37,247 bases of DNA from Caryophanales bacterium UBA2289 (GTDB taxonomy: Bacteria > Bacillota_I > Bacilli_A > Izemoplasmatales > Hujiaoplasmataceae): NCBI GenBank assembly GCA_002345505.1, contig DDWJ01000010.1, positions 1 to 37,247 on the forward strand, given 5' to 3'. The position numbers were made by a program, and so were the translations under genes. How positions within the stretch are numbered: position 1 is the stretch's first letter; each line of letters opens with the position of its first letter. Shown here in pieces: positions 1-7,681 of the stretch. The notes below the pieces were generated by a model, which saw nothing but the letters and a program-made list of their open reading frames with translations, was not told where the DNA came from and made no database searches.

Positions 1-32
1 CTAATTCTTTACAGGCCCTTTTTTTGCTTTAT

Positions 33-44
33 CACGTTAACGTG
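33..44. promoter_or_regulatory. Perfect 12-bp palindrome next to the -35 box, candidate operator
   Basis: CACGTTAACGTG is its own reverse complement and ends at the base before the -35 hexamer TTGCAT (45-50) of the YerC-like gene. The gene encodes a TrpR-superfamily DNA-binding protein, so autoregulation through this site is a reasonable inference. The bases before it (1-30) contain GGCCC followed by a T tract, probably the end of a terminator whose first arm lies outside the window. Confidence 0.4.
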
Positions 45-74
45 TTGCATATTTTTTAGGTAAAATGTTATAAT
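45..74 (+). promoter_or_regulatory. Sigma-A-type promoter of the YerC-like gene
   Basis: TTGCAT (45-50), an 18-base spacer, and TATAAT (69-74) preceded by TG at 66-67, giving an extended -10 of the form TGnTATAAT. It lies 24 bases before the chosen start codon. Confidence 0.7.
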
Positions 75-97
75 AATCATTAATAGGGGTGATTATT

Positions 98-406
98 ATG
101 CCATTTGAACCAAAATCTAAGAGTAAGAATATGGATTTATTAGCTAAAGCGATTTTAGAACTTCAAACAGTCGAAGAAGTTTATCGTTTCTTTGAAGATC
201 TATGTACAATGAGCGAACTAGAAAAATTGGCTCATCGAATGGGAGTAGCGGTAATGCTTTGGCATAAAGCTTCTTACCAACAAGTTATTTATAAAACGAA
301 TGCTTCAACAACAACTATTGGTAGGATTGCTAAATCCTTGAAATATGGAAATGATGGTTATAAAACGGTCTTTTTTAGATTGAAAGATAAAACAAGATTC
401 GAATAA
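98..406 (+). CDS. YerC/YecD-type TrpR-superfamily DNA-binding protein
   Basis: A 102-residue protein of the YerC/YecD family, relatives of the tryptophan repressor TrpR, predicted to be a small helical DNA-binding regulator; the effector of this family is not established. The segment TMSELEKLAHRMGVAVML (near residues 44-61) and the helix-turn-helix region after it, with YQQVIYKTNASTTTIGRIAKSL, match the family layout. The length is usual. A GTG at 89 is in frame but lies inside the Shine-Dalgarno sequence AGGGGTG (85-91), so ATG 98, six bases after that sequence, is the start. The gene stands alone, with its own extended -10 promoter and its own terminator. A perfect palindrome next to the -35 box could be its own operator (inference). 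Confidence 0.85.
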   Translation: MPFEPKSKSKNMDLLAKAILELQTVEEVYRFFEDLCTMSELEKLAHRMGVAVMLWHKASYQQVIYKTNASTTTIGRIAKSLKYGNDGYKTVFFRLKDKTRFE

Positions 407-423
407 AATCTAGAAAATTAGTG

Positions 424-460
424 AAAAGTTGTCAAATTAAGACAACTTTTTTTCTTTTTT
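424..460 (+). terminator. Intrinsic terminator of the YerC-like gene
   Basis: Arms AAAGTTGTC (425-433) and GACAACTTT (441-449) form a perfect 9-bp stem with a 7-base loop, followed by a T-rich run. Confidence 0.85.
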
Positions 461-535
461 ATACATATTTACTTTAGCGCGATAGAGTATTGGGGTGATT
501 TTTCAAGATTTTCAAGATTTTTTTATTGACAGTCA

Positions 536-564
536 TTGAATAATAAAAATCTAGTGACTATAAT
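536..564 (+). promoter_or_regulatory. Promoter of the first repeat lipoprotein
   Basis: TTGAAT (536-541), a 17-base spacer, and TATAAT (559-564). A better-looking TTGACA at 526-531 has the wrong spacing for this -10. The region just upstream (about 500-520) repeats the short word TTTTCAAGAT in tandem. Confidence 0.65.
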
Positions 565-620
565 CAAGTTATAATGATGAAATAGGGATTTTTCAATAAT
601 TCCAAAGGGAGGTTAAAGAG

Positions 621-1952
621 ATGAAGAGTCTTAGCAGATTTTTTGCAATATTACTAGCATTTTTACTTGGACTATTAATGTTTGGTTGTGGTGGAACAAC
701 AACAGAAGTAACGACAGTACCAGTTGAAGAAGAAAGTATTGTCGGTGAATACATGATCGATATTACCGATTTAGGTATGCCTTTAATCTTTTATTTAAAG
801 ATTGATGCGGATGATAATTTTTATTTATCACCTGATAGAACCTATGTTACTGATAAGGGACATGGAACTGTCGGAAGCAGTGGAAACACTTATATGTTGA
901 TCTATAGTGATTCAACTGCAGAAACACCTAAAACTTCAACTTTTGAAATTGAAGAAAGCAATTTACATTTCCAAACTACTTTACCTTATGGTTCTTCGAA
1001 CTTGCCAGCTTCAAAAGAAGATGAAACTGATCCAAGCATTATTTATTACTTAGTTGGAAAAGTCTTAGTGTATGAAGATTATTTTGGTGAGTATGCCGGA
1101 AGTCATACAGTAAGTGCAATGGGTAGTGATGTAGTGTATGATTATACCTTGAAATTTAGTGTCGGTAGAGAGTTTTCATTTGTTAGTAACTTTACCATGG
1201 GAGAAGAAGCTTACCAATACGAAGAAACGGGATATTATGATATTGAAGATGGTGTTGTAACATTGCATCTAGATACTGAAGTCGTAGAGGGTAGTTTTGA
1301 TGAAGATACTTTGGTAATTCCAGTAAAAGCCAGTGAAATGGGTTCGAGAGAAGAAAGAACTTTACAACTTGCTGTTACTGCCGCTTGTGCATCAACATTT
1401 TATGGGCATCTCGATAAAGAAAATCCAGTTAATGCTATATTAGTACTAGATAAGTTTGGTGGTTATAGTTTTACTTCTGATGATGGAAGTTTTGTATTAA
1501 CTGAAAGTGGCAGTTTTACATTTGATAATGGTGCGCTTGTCTTTAGTCCTGAAGGTGATGATGATAGTTATACTGGAACTTTAGCAAATTATGTTTTAAA
1601 TGCTAGTTTTGTAGTTGATGATCTTGATGGAGTAAGAGAAGATATTACTTTCTTTTGTGAAACAATTCAAGGTGAATTTATAGGCGAAACTACAGATGAA
1701 CTCGAGAATGAATATCAAGCCAGTCTAACTTTATATTCTAATGCAACATTTAGTCTTTTAGTTAAGAAGGGGGAAGAGACTATTATTGAACAAAGTGGAA
1801 CATTCAGCGTAAGAAGATTTATGTTTGTCCAGTTAATTCTTACATCAGAAGATGAAACGGTTTATGAAATGGTTATATCTGAAGTGGGGTTGAACGTTAA
1901 CTTTACTTTGGCAGATGAATCAGAAATTGGTTTTAGTTTAAAGAAAGAATAA
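621..1952 (+). CDS. Putative lipoprotein with beta-rich modules, one SHTVSAMGS repeat
   Basis: A 443-residue secreted lipoprotein of unknown function. A signal peptide runs to residue 22 and the lipobox LMFGC places the lipidated cysteine at residue 23, followed by a Thr-rich linker. The body looks like four beta-rich modules of about 90-100 residues. The second (from residue 158, YAGSHTVSAMGSDVVY) is clearly homologous to the three repeats of the next protein and ends in the same VKASEMGSR motif. The others share only the spacing of Gly, Tyr and Phe and may be diverged copies or lipocalin-like barrels (inference). The Shine-Dalgarno GGGAGG fits ATG 621. It has its own promoter and is followed after 40 bases by the related gene, so the two are probably cotranscribed. 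No enzyme motif is seen. Confidence 0.75.
   Translation: MKSLSRFFAILLAFLLGLLMFGCGGTTTEVTTVPVEEESIVGEYMIDITDLGMPLIFYLKIDADDNFYLSPDRTYVTDKGHGTVGSSGNTYMLIYSDSTAETPKTSTFEIEESNLHFQTTLPYGSSNLPASKEDETDPSIIYYLVGKVLVYEDYFGEYAGSHTVSAMGSDVVYDYTLKFSVGREFSFVSNFTMGEEAYQYEETGYYDIEDGVVTLHLDTEVVEGSFDEDTLVIPVKASEMGSREERTLQLAVTAACASTFYGHLDKENPVNAILVLDKFGGYSFTSDDGSFVLTESGSFTFDNGALVFSPEGDDDSYTGTLANYVLNASFVVDDLDGVREDITFFCETIQGEFIGETTDELENEYQASLTLYSNATFSLLVKKGEETIIEQSGTFSVRRFMFVQLILTSEDETVYEMVISEVGLNVNFTLADESEIGFSLKKE
1092..1364 (+). repeat. Single copy of the SHTVSAMGS lipoprotein module
   Basis: Encodes the module homologous to the three copies at 2158-3033. The DNA is also close: the word CATACAGTAAGTGC occurs here and in all three later copies, indicating recent duplication or recombination between the genes. 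Confidence 0.75.
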
Positions 1953-1992
1953 TTTTAAAAATTATTATAAATATAAAAAGAGGAGATAAAAT

Positions 1993-3063
1993 ATGAAAAA
2001 ATTATTTGTTACATTATTTGTTTTTATGTTTGGAGTTTTACTAATAGGTTGTAATAAAACAACTACAGAAGCTCCAACAACTGTAGCTCCAACAACAGAA
2101 GCTCCAACTACAGAGGCACCAACTACAGCTGTTCCAGATGTAATGCTAGCTGAAATGTATGAAGGAAGTCATACAGTAAGTGCTATGGGTAGTGAAGTAA
2201 TTTACATGTATGAAATAACTTTTGTTGACGGCGATTATTATTTTGTAAGTGAATTTGAAATGGGTGAAGAATTTTATACTTTTGAAGAAACTGGTACATA
2301 TTCAGTATCTGGAACAACTATCACTATGACACCTGAGGGTGGCGAGGCTGTTGAAGGTGAATATTTAGGTGATGGTGTTATCAGTATTTCTATTAAAGCT
2401 AGTGAAATGGCTTCAAGAAGTTTAAGAGAAATGACTGCACTTGAAGTTGAAAGACTATATGTTGGCACACATACAGTAAGTGCTATGGGATCAGAAGTAG
2501 TTTATGTTTACGAAATGATGTTTGCCTATGGAATCTACACTTTCATCAGTGAGTTTGAAATGGGTGGAGAAGTATATAACTATTTTGAAATCGGAACATA
2601 TGAAGTTGAAGGAACTGCTCTTACAATCACACCAATGGGTGAAGAAGCAGTTACTGGTACATTATCAGAAACTGGTTTAACAATTAGTGTTAAAGCTAGT
2701 GCAATGGCTTCAAGAAGTGAAAGACAACTAACAAGCTCTAAGTTAGGTATTTATTATGAAGGAACTCATACAGTAAGTGCTATGGGATCTGAAGTGGTTT
2801 ATAACTATACTATTAAATTTATCAATGGCGAGTATTTCTTTGTTTCTAACTTCACTATGAGTGAAACTGAGTATACTTTTGAGGAAACTGGAACTTATTC
2901 AGTTGATGGATTAACGATAACTTTAACTCCAGCAGGTGGAGAAGCAGTTACTGGTTCAATCAATATGGATTGGAGTTTAACATTACCAGTTAAAGCTAGT
3001 GAAATGGGTTCAAGAGCGGATAGAGAATTAACAATGACTATCCCGATGCCTGAAGTAGAATAA
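1993..3063 (+). CDS. Putative lipoprotein made of three SHTVSAMGS repeats
   Basis: A 356-residue secreted lipoprotein of unknown function. The signal peptide ends in LLIGC with the lipidated cysteine at residue 20. Residues 22-48 are a low-complexity APTTE-type linker that should hold the rest away from the membrane. Three tandem modules start at residues 56, 156 and 255, so the period is 99-100 residues. Each begins Y-x-G-(S/T)-HTVSAMGSEV, passes through a (F/Y)xE(T/I)GTY turn and ends with a VKAS or IKAS segment followed by SR. The pattern of alternating Tyr/Phe/Val suggests small beta-barrels or sandwiches (inference). AGGAG lies 8 bases before ATG 1993. It follows a one-copy relative and precedes an unrelated cytoplasmic protein by 19 bases. 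A cell-surface ligand-binding role is possible but unproven. Confidence 0.8.
   Translation: MKKLFVTLFVFMFGVLLIGCNKTTTEAPTTVAPTTEAPTTEAPTTAVPDVMLAEMYEGSHTVSAMGSEVIYMYEITFVDGDYYFVSEFEMGEEFYTFEETGTYSVSGTTITMTPEGGEAVEGEYLGDGVISISIKASEMASRSLREMTALEVERLYVGTHTVSAMGSEVVYVYEMMFAYGIYTFISEFEMGGEVYNYFEIGTYEVEGTALTITPMGEEAVTGTLSETGLTISVKASAMASRSERQLTSSKLGIYYEGTHTVSAMGSEVVYNYTIKFINGEYFFVSNFTMSETEYTFEETGTYSVDGLTITLTPAGGEAVTGSINMDWSLTLPVKASEMGSRADRELTMTIPMPEVE
2158..3033 (+). repeat. Three tandem ~300-bp coding repeats
   Basis: Units begin at 2158, 2458 and 2755, in frame and near 300 bases each. All three contain CATACAGTAAGTGCTATGGG close to the unit start. The nucleotide similarity makes copy number prone to change by recombination. 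Confidence 0.85.
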
Positions 3064-3082
3064 ATAAAAAAGGAGAATTTTT

Positions 3083-3736
3083 ATGAAGACAGCAGAGAGT
3101 TTTTTTAATTGGGCTTTTCGAACGAGAGCCAACAACGTAATCAAATTAGCAGGTGGTGAAGAAATGTCACCAGAGAAAGTGTTTTTGAGCTTTTGTTCAC
3201 ATGATCCAGCCTTGGTATCATATGGACCGGCGGGATTAAATGCTAGTATTAAGGGAGTTGGGTTTATGCCAAAACCAGAATACTTAGAAGAAACACTAGC
3301 TGCCTACATTGAACACATCAAGAGTTGGACTCCTGATGACAAGACTTATTCTCAAAGAGGATTAGAGTTATTGATTAAATACATGTATGGCGAAGAAGCA
3401 AGACACAGAATCGACTTTACATGTATCGGTTCTTTGGAAATGGCTAAGAAGCATAGTTATGCTAATTATAAGGTTAATCCAGAAGCCACTATTATTTATT
3501 ATCAACCACCAGCAATCTCTTATGAATTAAGAGGTAAGATGGAAATCCATGACGAAATGGATACAGGAAAAAGAGAAATTTATCAACAATTTTTAAATGC
3601 TCAACACGATGTTTACCACCGTCCTGATATGACGAGATGGTTAAAATATCCAGCTTATGTTTTTAGAATAGAGGAAATATATGATAACTGCGTGACCAAA
3701 GAAGGATTTGGCACGAAGATGATTTTCCCTTATTAG
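3083..3736 (+). CDS. Conserved-looking hypothetical protein, possibly a PNPOx-like split barrel
   Basis: A 217-residue protein without signal peptide or membrane segment, so probably cytoplasmic. I do not recognise it firmly. The C-terminal half, with HSYANYKVNPEATIIYYQPP followed by YELRGKMEIHDE and, near the end, WLKYPAYVFRIEEIYDN, resembles the strand order of pyridoxamine-phosphate-oxidase-like (flavin or heme binding) split barrels; this is a low-confidence analogy. The N-terminal half has several His, Cys and aromatic residues (FCSHDPALVSYGP) and no known motif. GGAG lies before ATG 3083. It sits 19 bases behind the repeat lipoprotein and is followed by a 16-bp inverted repeat, so it is likely the last gene of that unit unless transcription continues into the peptide transporter. 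Confidence 0.55.
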   Translation: MKTAESFFNWAFRTRANNVIKLAGGEEMSPEKVFLSFCSHDPALVSYGPAGLNASIKGVGFMPKPEYLEETLAAYIEHIKSWTPDDKTYSQRGLELLIKYMYGEEARHRIDFTCIGSLEMAKKHSYANYKVNPEATIIYYQPPAISYELRGKMEIHDEMDTGKREIYQQFLNAQHDVYHRPDMTRWLKYPAYVFRIEEIYDNCVTKEGFGTKMIFPY

Positions 3737-3750
3737 CAATTAGTTTTAAT

Positions 3751-3800
3751 ACCAATGGTAAAGCCCCTCTCCTTATTTCATCAAGGGCTTTACCATTGGT
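3751..3800. repeat. Perfect 16-bp inverted repeat, weak terminator or leader hairpin
   Basis: ACCAATGGTAAAGCCC (3751-3766) and GGGCTTTACCATTGGT (3785-3800) can form an uninterrupted 16-bp stem with an 18-base loop. Only CTTTACTTTAATTT follows, so the U tract is poor. Each arm also contains ACCA-W-TGGT, itself a short dyad. No convincing promoter is seen between the hairpin and the oppA-like gene. It may be a partial terminator, an mRNA-processing hairpin, or a pair of protein-binding sites. Confidence 0.6.
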
Positions 3801-3829
3801 CTTTACTTTAATTTAAGCGAGGTGAGAAA

Positions 3830-5683
3830 ATGCTTAAAAAGATCATGTCTTTAACTTTAGTTTTCATAAGTTTATTTTTAGTCGGATGTTCAAGCAACGA
3901 ATACGAAAGACGTGATGATGCAAGTAACACGCTTTATGTTGGTTCTGTAGGAGCTTCGTTTCCAACCAGTTTTATGCCATGGTTAAGTCGTGATGGTATT
4001 GCCCCAACAATTTCGAGTATGGTCTATAATACGCTATTTACCTATGATGACAATACTGGTACATTTGTAGAATCGATTGGCAAGGAGTGGTATTATGTAT
4101 CACCTGAAGGAGATCCGATTCTTACCACTGAAGGCAATATTGATTATGATGAATTAGAAGCTGTTTACTCAGGTTCAGATGAAAGTTATCTAGTAGTAAA
4201 AATAATCATCCATGATGATATTTTTTGGCATGATGGCGAAAAACTGACAGTTGAAGATATCTATTACACCTTTGATATCGGAACGAATAACGCTTTATCA
4301 AATCACGCTGGAAGTTTAGCATGGACTGCGGACTTGCAACATAGTTACTCAAATGGAGTCATGACTAGACAAGGAATTTTTACTTATGACCATGGGGCTA
4401 ATGAAAGAGGATATAATATAACAGAGGAAGAAAAGGATACAGTGATGTATCTTCATGTAAATAAAGTTTTAGGAGCGATAACTTCACTTTTTTCAACAAT
4501 CCTAATTTTGCCTGAGCATATTTGGGAACCGATTGTAACAGTTGATAATCAACTCAATAGTAAAGAACCTACTGCAGAAACACTATATCAATATCAACAT
4601 CCAGTAGGTAGTGGGGGTTATAAACTTGATCCAGAAAATTCAAATGCTCAAGTAATTACATTGGTAAGATATGATGAGTATCATTTAAAAGATGGATTGG
4701 ATTATTTGTATAAGGTAGAAAAGATTAAGTTTATGCTTTTCCAAGAACAAAATGTCGCAATTTATGCGCTTTTAAAAGGGCATATCGATATTTTAGATTC
4801 GACTGTGAGTTCAAATTATTTATCACTGTTTGATGATAGGGAAGATATCTTTGTATCAAACGCTGATGGTATTTTTACGCAAACGTTAGTAATAAATTTA
4901 AATCCTGCAACATCAGAGAAAAATGCGCTAAGAGACCTTTTGGGAATTAGTGATTTTAGAAGGGCAATTGCTTTAGCGATTAATCAAGAAGAGCTTGTAA
5001 GTTTTGTGCTCAATGGAGCTGGGAAAACTGTAAGTGCCGGGCTTTTAAGTGAAAATCTAACCGATTTTTATAATCCTGATGCGGATATTTTAAGATTCGA
5101 TTTAGAGGAACGAATATTAGAAGCTAATAGTTTATTAGATGCGATTGTTCCCGATAAAGATCATGAGGGGTATCGGTTATTAGCGGGAGAAAGAATTAAA
5201 TATACGATATTAGGCACTCCAGGTGAACAAGATGTTATCTCAAGACTTCAAGTTCAATTACAGAAAATTGGAATTGAAGTTGAGTTTAAAGCTAAGGGAT
5301 CTTCACCGGAAAGAACCTATATTTTTAATTCTAAATTTGATATGACGCTTCAAGGAGTAATTTTCTCTTTAGAAAATGCTGATATAATGTATAGAGCCCA
5401 CTTTGTGACTCTAAGTCAATCTTCTAATTATGGAAGATTAACTGATAGTGTTTTAAGTGCTAAGATTAATGAAATGAGGTTGTCTTTAAATCTAAATTAT
5501 AAGTATGAACTTCTTCAAGAGATTCAAGAGTTGATTGCTCTTAATTACTATAAGATACCGCTTTACACTTCAAATATCATATCTGTAGCTAGAACTGATA
5601 GATACGAGGGATATATTGTAGTAGAAGGTTCAACAATCTTTAATACTGACACTTTACAAAATTTAAGAAGAGTGGAGGGATAG
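3830..5683 (+). CDS. Oligopeptide ABC transporter, substrate-binding lipoprotein
   Basis: A 617-residue extracytoplasmic solute-binding protein of family 5 (OppA/DppA type) that captures peptides outside the membrane for the permease encoded next. The signal peptide ends in FLVGC with the lipidated cysteine at residue 20. Early segments typical of the family are SFPTSFMPWLSRDGIAP and IIHDDIFWHDGEKLTVEDI; later ones are DFRRAIALAINQEELV and the tail YKIPLYTSNII. The length is within the usual range for the family (500-620). The Shine-Dalgarno GAGGTGAG precedes ATG 3830. It is the first of five transporter genes in the order A-B-C-D-F, each touching or overlapping the next. The substrate class could also be dipeptides or another small cationic molecule; oligopeptides are most likely from gene order. 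Confidence 0.9.
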   Translation: MLKKIMSLTLVFISLFLVGCSSNEYERRDDASNTLYVGSVGASFPTSFMPWLSRDGIAPTISSMVYNTLFTYDDNTGTFVESIGKEWYYVSPEGDPILTTEGNIDYDELEAVYSGSDESYLVVKIIIHDDIFWHDGEKLTVEDIYYTFDIGTNNALSNHAGSLAWTADLQHSYSNGVMTRQGIFTYDHGANERGYNITEEEKDTVMYLHVNKVLGAITSLFSTILILPEHIWEPIVTVDNQLNSKEPTAETLYQYQHPVGSGGYKLDPENSNAQVITLVRYDEYHLKDGLDYLYKVEKIKFMLFQEQNVAIYALLKGHIDILDSTVSSNYLSLFDDREDIFVSNADGIFTQTLVINLNPATSEKNALRDLLGISDFRRAIALAINQEELVSFVLNGAGKTVSAGLLSENLTDFYNPDADILRFDLEERILEANSLLDAIVPDKDHEGYRLLAGERIKYTILGTPGEQDVISRLQVQLQKIGIEVEFKAKGSSPERTYIFNSKFDMTLQGVIFSLENADIMYRAHFVTLSQSSNYGRLTDSVLSAKINEMRLSLNLNYKYELLQEIQELIALNYYKIPLYTSNIISVARTDRYEGYIVVEGSTIFNTDTLQNLRRVEG

Positions 5684-5684
5684 A

Positions 5685-6683
5685 ATGCAAAAATCTTTTA
5701 TAATTAAAAGAATCATTTATGCGATTTTTATTTTCTTTGTTGTATTAACCCTCAACTTCTTTATCCCTAGACTTGGGGTTGACGATCCAGCTGAAAGATA
5801 TTATCCTCCGCAAGGAAATATGAGTGATATCGAGTATGAGATTATTAAACAAGTAACAAGAGAACAATATGGTTTTGATGTATCAACGTTTAAACAGTAT
5901 ACGAATTATGTGGAAGGGTTACTTAGGTTTGATCTAGGAACATCTTTTAGAACCGGTAATCCTAAAGTAAGTACATTGATTGCGGAAAGACTGCCTTGGA
6001 CACTTGTCTTAAGTGTATCAAATCTGGTGATAAGTTTATGTATTGGTTTGATCTTTGGGACGGTGGCGGCTTGGAAAAGAGGTAGGTGGCAGGATAGTCT
6101 GCTATTAAATCTATCGACGATTTCAGTGGCTTTACCAGCATTTTTCATTGCGTTGATTTTATCATTTTATTTTGGATTTGAATTAGAATTATTTCCAGCA
6201 TATACCAATCCTAATATGGTAAGTCAATTTGACTGGAGTTGGGAAGCAATCAAGGTCGTGTTCTTTAATGCAGCTTTACCGATTATCTCAATGTCAATTG
6301 GCGGGATTATCGGTTATTCACAAAGAACAAGAAACTCTGTTATTGCGGTAACAAATGAAGATTTTGTTTTAACTGCTAGAGCTAAGGGTTTAAGTCAAAA
6401 CAAAGTATTGTTTAAACATACTTTAAGAAATGCGATGTTACCGATTGTTACTGCAGTAGGGATGAGTTTATCAGGACTAATTGGTGGAGCAGTTATTATT
6501 GAACAGATCTTTAATTGGAATGGGATGGGAACTTTATTTTTAGAAGCTAATAATACCAATGATTATCCATTGATGATGGGAATAATGTTATTTATGTCAA
6601 CTATAGCTATACTCGCAAATTTGATTGTTGAGTTGACATATTCATTGCTTGACCCAAGAATTACGGTAGGTGAAAAGCGATGA
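5685..6683 (+). CDS. oppB: Peptide ABC transporter permease (OppB type)
   Basis: A 332-residue integral membrane protein forming half of the translocation pore. It has an N-terminal membrane helix (about residues 8-28), the extracytoplasmic region usual in OppB/DppB, then five further hydrophobic segments. The cytoplasmic EAA-type loop that contacts the ATPases is visible as TARAKGLSQNKVLFKHTLRN. The C terminus YSLLDPRI is the family signature. ATG 5685 follows the stop of the binding-protein gene by one base, with GTGGAGGGA upstream inside that gene. It overlaps the next gene by 4 bases (ATGA). Confidence 0.92.
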   Translation: MQKSFIIKRIIYAIFIFFVVLTLNFFIPRLGVDDPAERYYPPQGNMSDIEYEIIKQVTREQYGFDVSTFKQYTNYVEGLLRFDLGTSFRTGNPKVSTLIAERLPWTLVLSVSNLVISLCIGLIFGTVAAWKRGRWQDSLLLNLSTISVALPAFFIALILSFYFGFELELFPAYTNPNMVSQFDWSWEAIKVVFFNAALPIISMSIGGIIGYSQRTRNSVIAVTNEDFVLTARAKGLSQNKVLFKHTLRNAMLPIVTAVGMSLSGLIGGAVIIEQIFNWNGMGTLFLEANNTNDYPLMMGIMLFMSTIAILANLIVELTYSLLDPRITVGEKR

Positions 6684-7681
6684 AAGTGCTAAAGAAAGTA
6701 TTAAGAAAAATATTAAACTCGCTTATTGGAATAGGTTTGTTTATTGGTAAGATTTGGAAGCATAAGAAGGGTAAAATCGGACTAATATTAGTTGCTTTAT
6801 TAGCTTTTGTAGCAATCTTTGCACCGCTAATTGCACCGTTTGATCCTTATGATGTTACTGAGAGAGCAGCTAAAGGTTTATCGCCATCTTGGGAGCATTT
6901 ATTAGGTACAACTATTAATACAGGACAAGATATTTTTTCAATGTTAATCTACGGAACTAGAGTCAGTTTGCTAGTTGGATTAGTCACAGGAATTGCGATT
7001 GCATTTTTAGGGGCAATCTTAGGAATCATTGCTGGTTATGTTGGCGGTATGGCTGATAATTTAATTATGAGAATCGTTGATATTATGTTGGTTATTCCAA
7101 CCTTGCCTTTAACGATTGTTATTACCAATCTGTTCGGAAAGAGTTATTTTATCATTGTCTTTATCTTCGTTATCTTTGGTTGGACCGGTTTAGCCAGGGT
7201 TATTAGATCATTAGTTTTAGTTTTGAAAAACAGCAATTATGTTAAAGCATCAGAACTTGCCGGTGGTTCAAGATGGCATATTATGACTAAACATATTTTA
7301 CCTGGAGTTAGTCATTTATTGATTATGAACACAGCTTTAACTTGTGCCGGAATCATGGTCGCAGAGGCTGGTTTGAGTTTCCTTGGCTTAGGTGATCCAA
7401 CTGCTATTTCTTGGGGGAAAATGTTAGCCGAAGCTCAAAGTGGTGGAGCATTATTGTTCGGTCACTGGTGGTGGATTATAGCACCAGGAATCGGAATCTT
7501 TATTGCGGTATTTGCGTTTATGAGAATCGGGCTTGTAATGGAAGAAATTCTTAATCCAAGAATGAAAGCTTCAAGCGGTATTTTTAAATTATTTAAAACC
7601 TTAAACAACACTTATATTCAAGAAGTGTTTGATGGTATGAATGAAGAAGTATTGACTACTAAGGAAGGAGAAATATCATGA
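6680..7681 (+). CDS. oppC: Peptide ABC transporter permease (OppC type)
   Basis: A 333-residue integral membrane protein, the second pore subunit. The N terminus is basic and has an OppC-N-like helix (IGLILVALLAFVAIFAPLIA) followed by DPYDVTERAAKGLSPSWEHLLGT, the usual DPP/OppC LGTD-like segment, here LGTT. Several membrane helices follow, with the EAA loop KASELAGGSRWHIMTKHILP and the segment EAGLSFLGLGDP before the last loops. The C-terminal 45 residues after NPRMKAS are longer than in many relatives and carry no known motif. Overlaps both neighbours by 4 bases, which indicates translational coupling. Confidence 0.92.
   Translation: MKVLKKVLRKILNSLIGIGLFIGKIWKHKKGKIGLILVALLAFVAIFAPLIAPFDPYDVTERAAKGLSPSWEHLLGTTINTGQDIFSMLIYGTRVSLLVGLVTGIAIAFLGAILGIIAGYVGGMADNLIMRIVDIMLVIPTLPLTIVITNLFGKSYFIIVFIFVIFGWTGLARVIRSLVLVLKNSNYVKASELAGGSRWHIMTKHILPGVSHLLIMNTALTCAGIMVAEAGLSFLGLGDPTAISWGKMLAEAQSGGALLFGHWWWIIAPGIGIFIAVFAFMRIGLVMEEILNPRMKASSGIFKLFKTLNNTYIQEVFDGMNEEVLTTKEGEIS

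Noticed and set aside
526..531. Consensus TTGACA as -35 of the first lipoprotein gene
   Set aside because: The distance to TATAAT at 559 is 27 bases; TTGAAT at 536 has the right spacing.
1993..3063. Mycoplasma-type phase-variable surface protein with recoded UGA
   Set aside because: No UGA-encoded Trp or homopolymer switch is needed for any frame in the window; UGA acts as stop in several genes.
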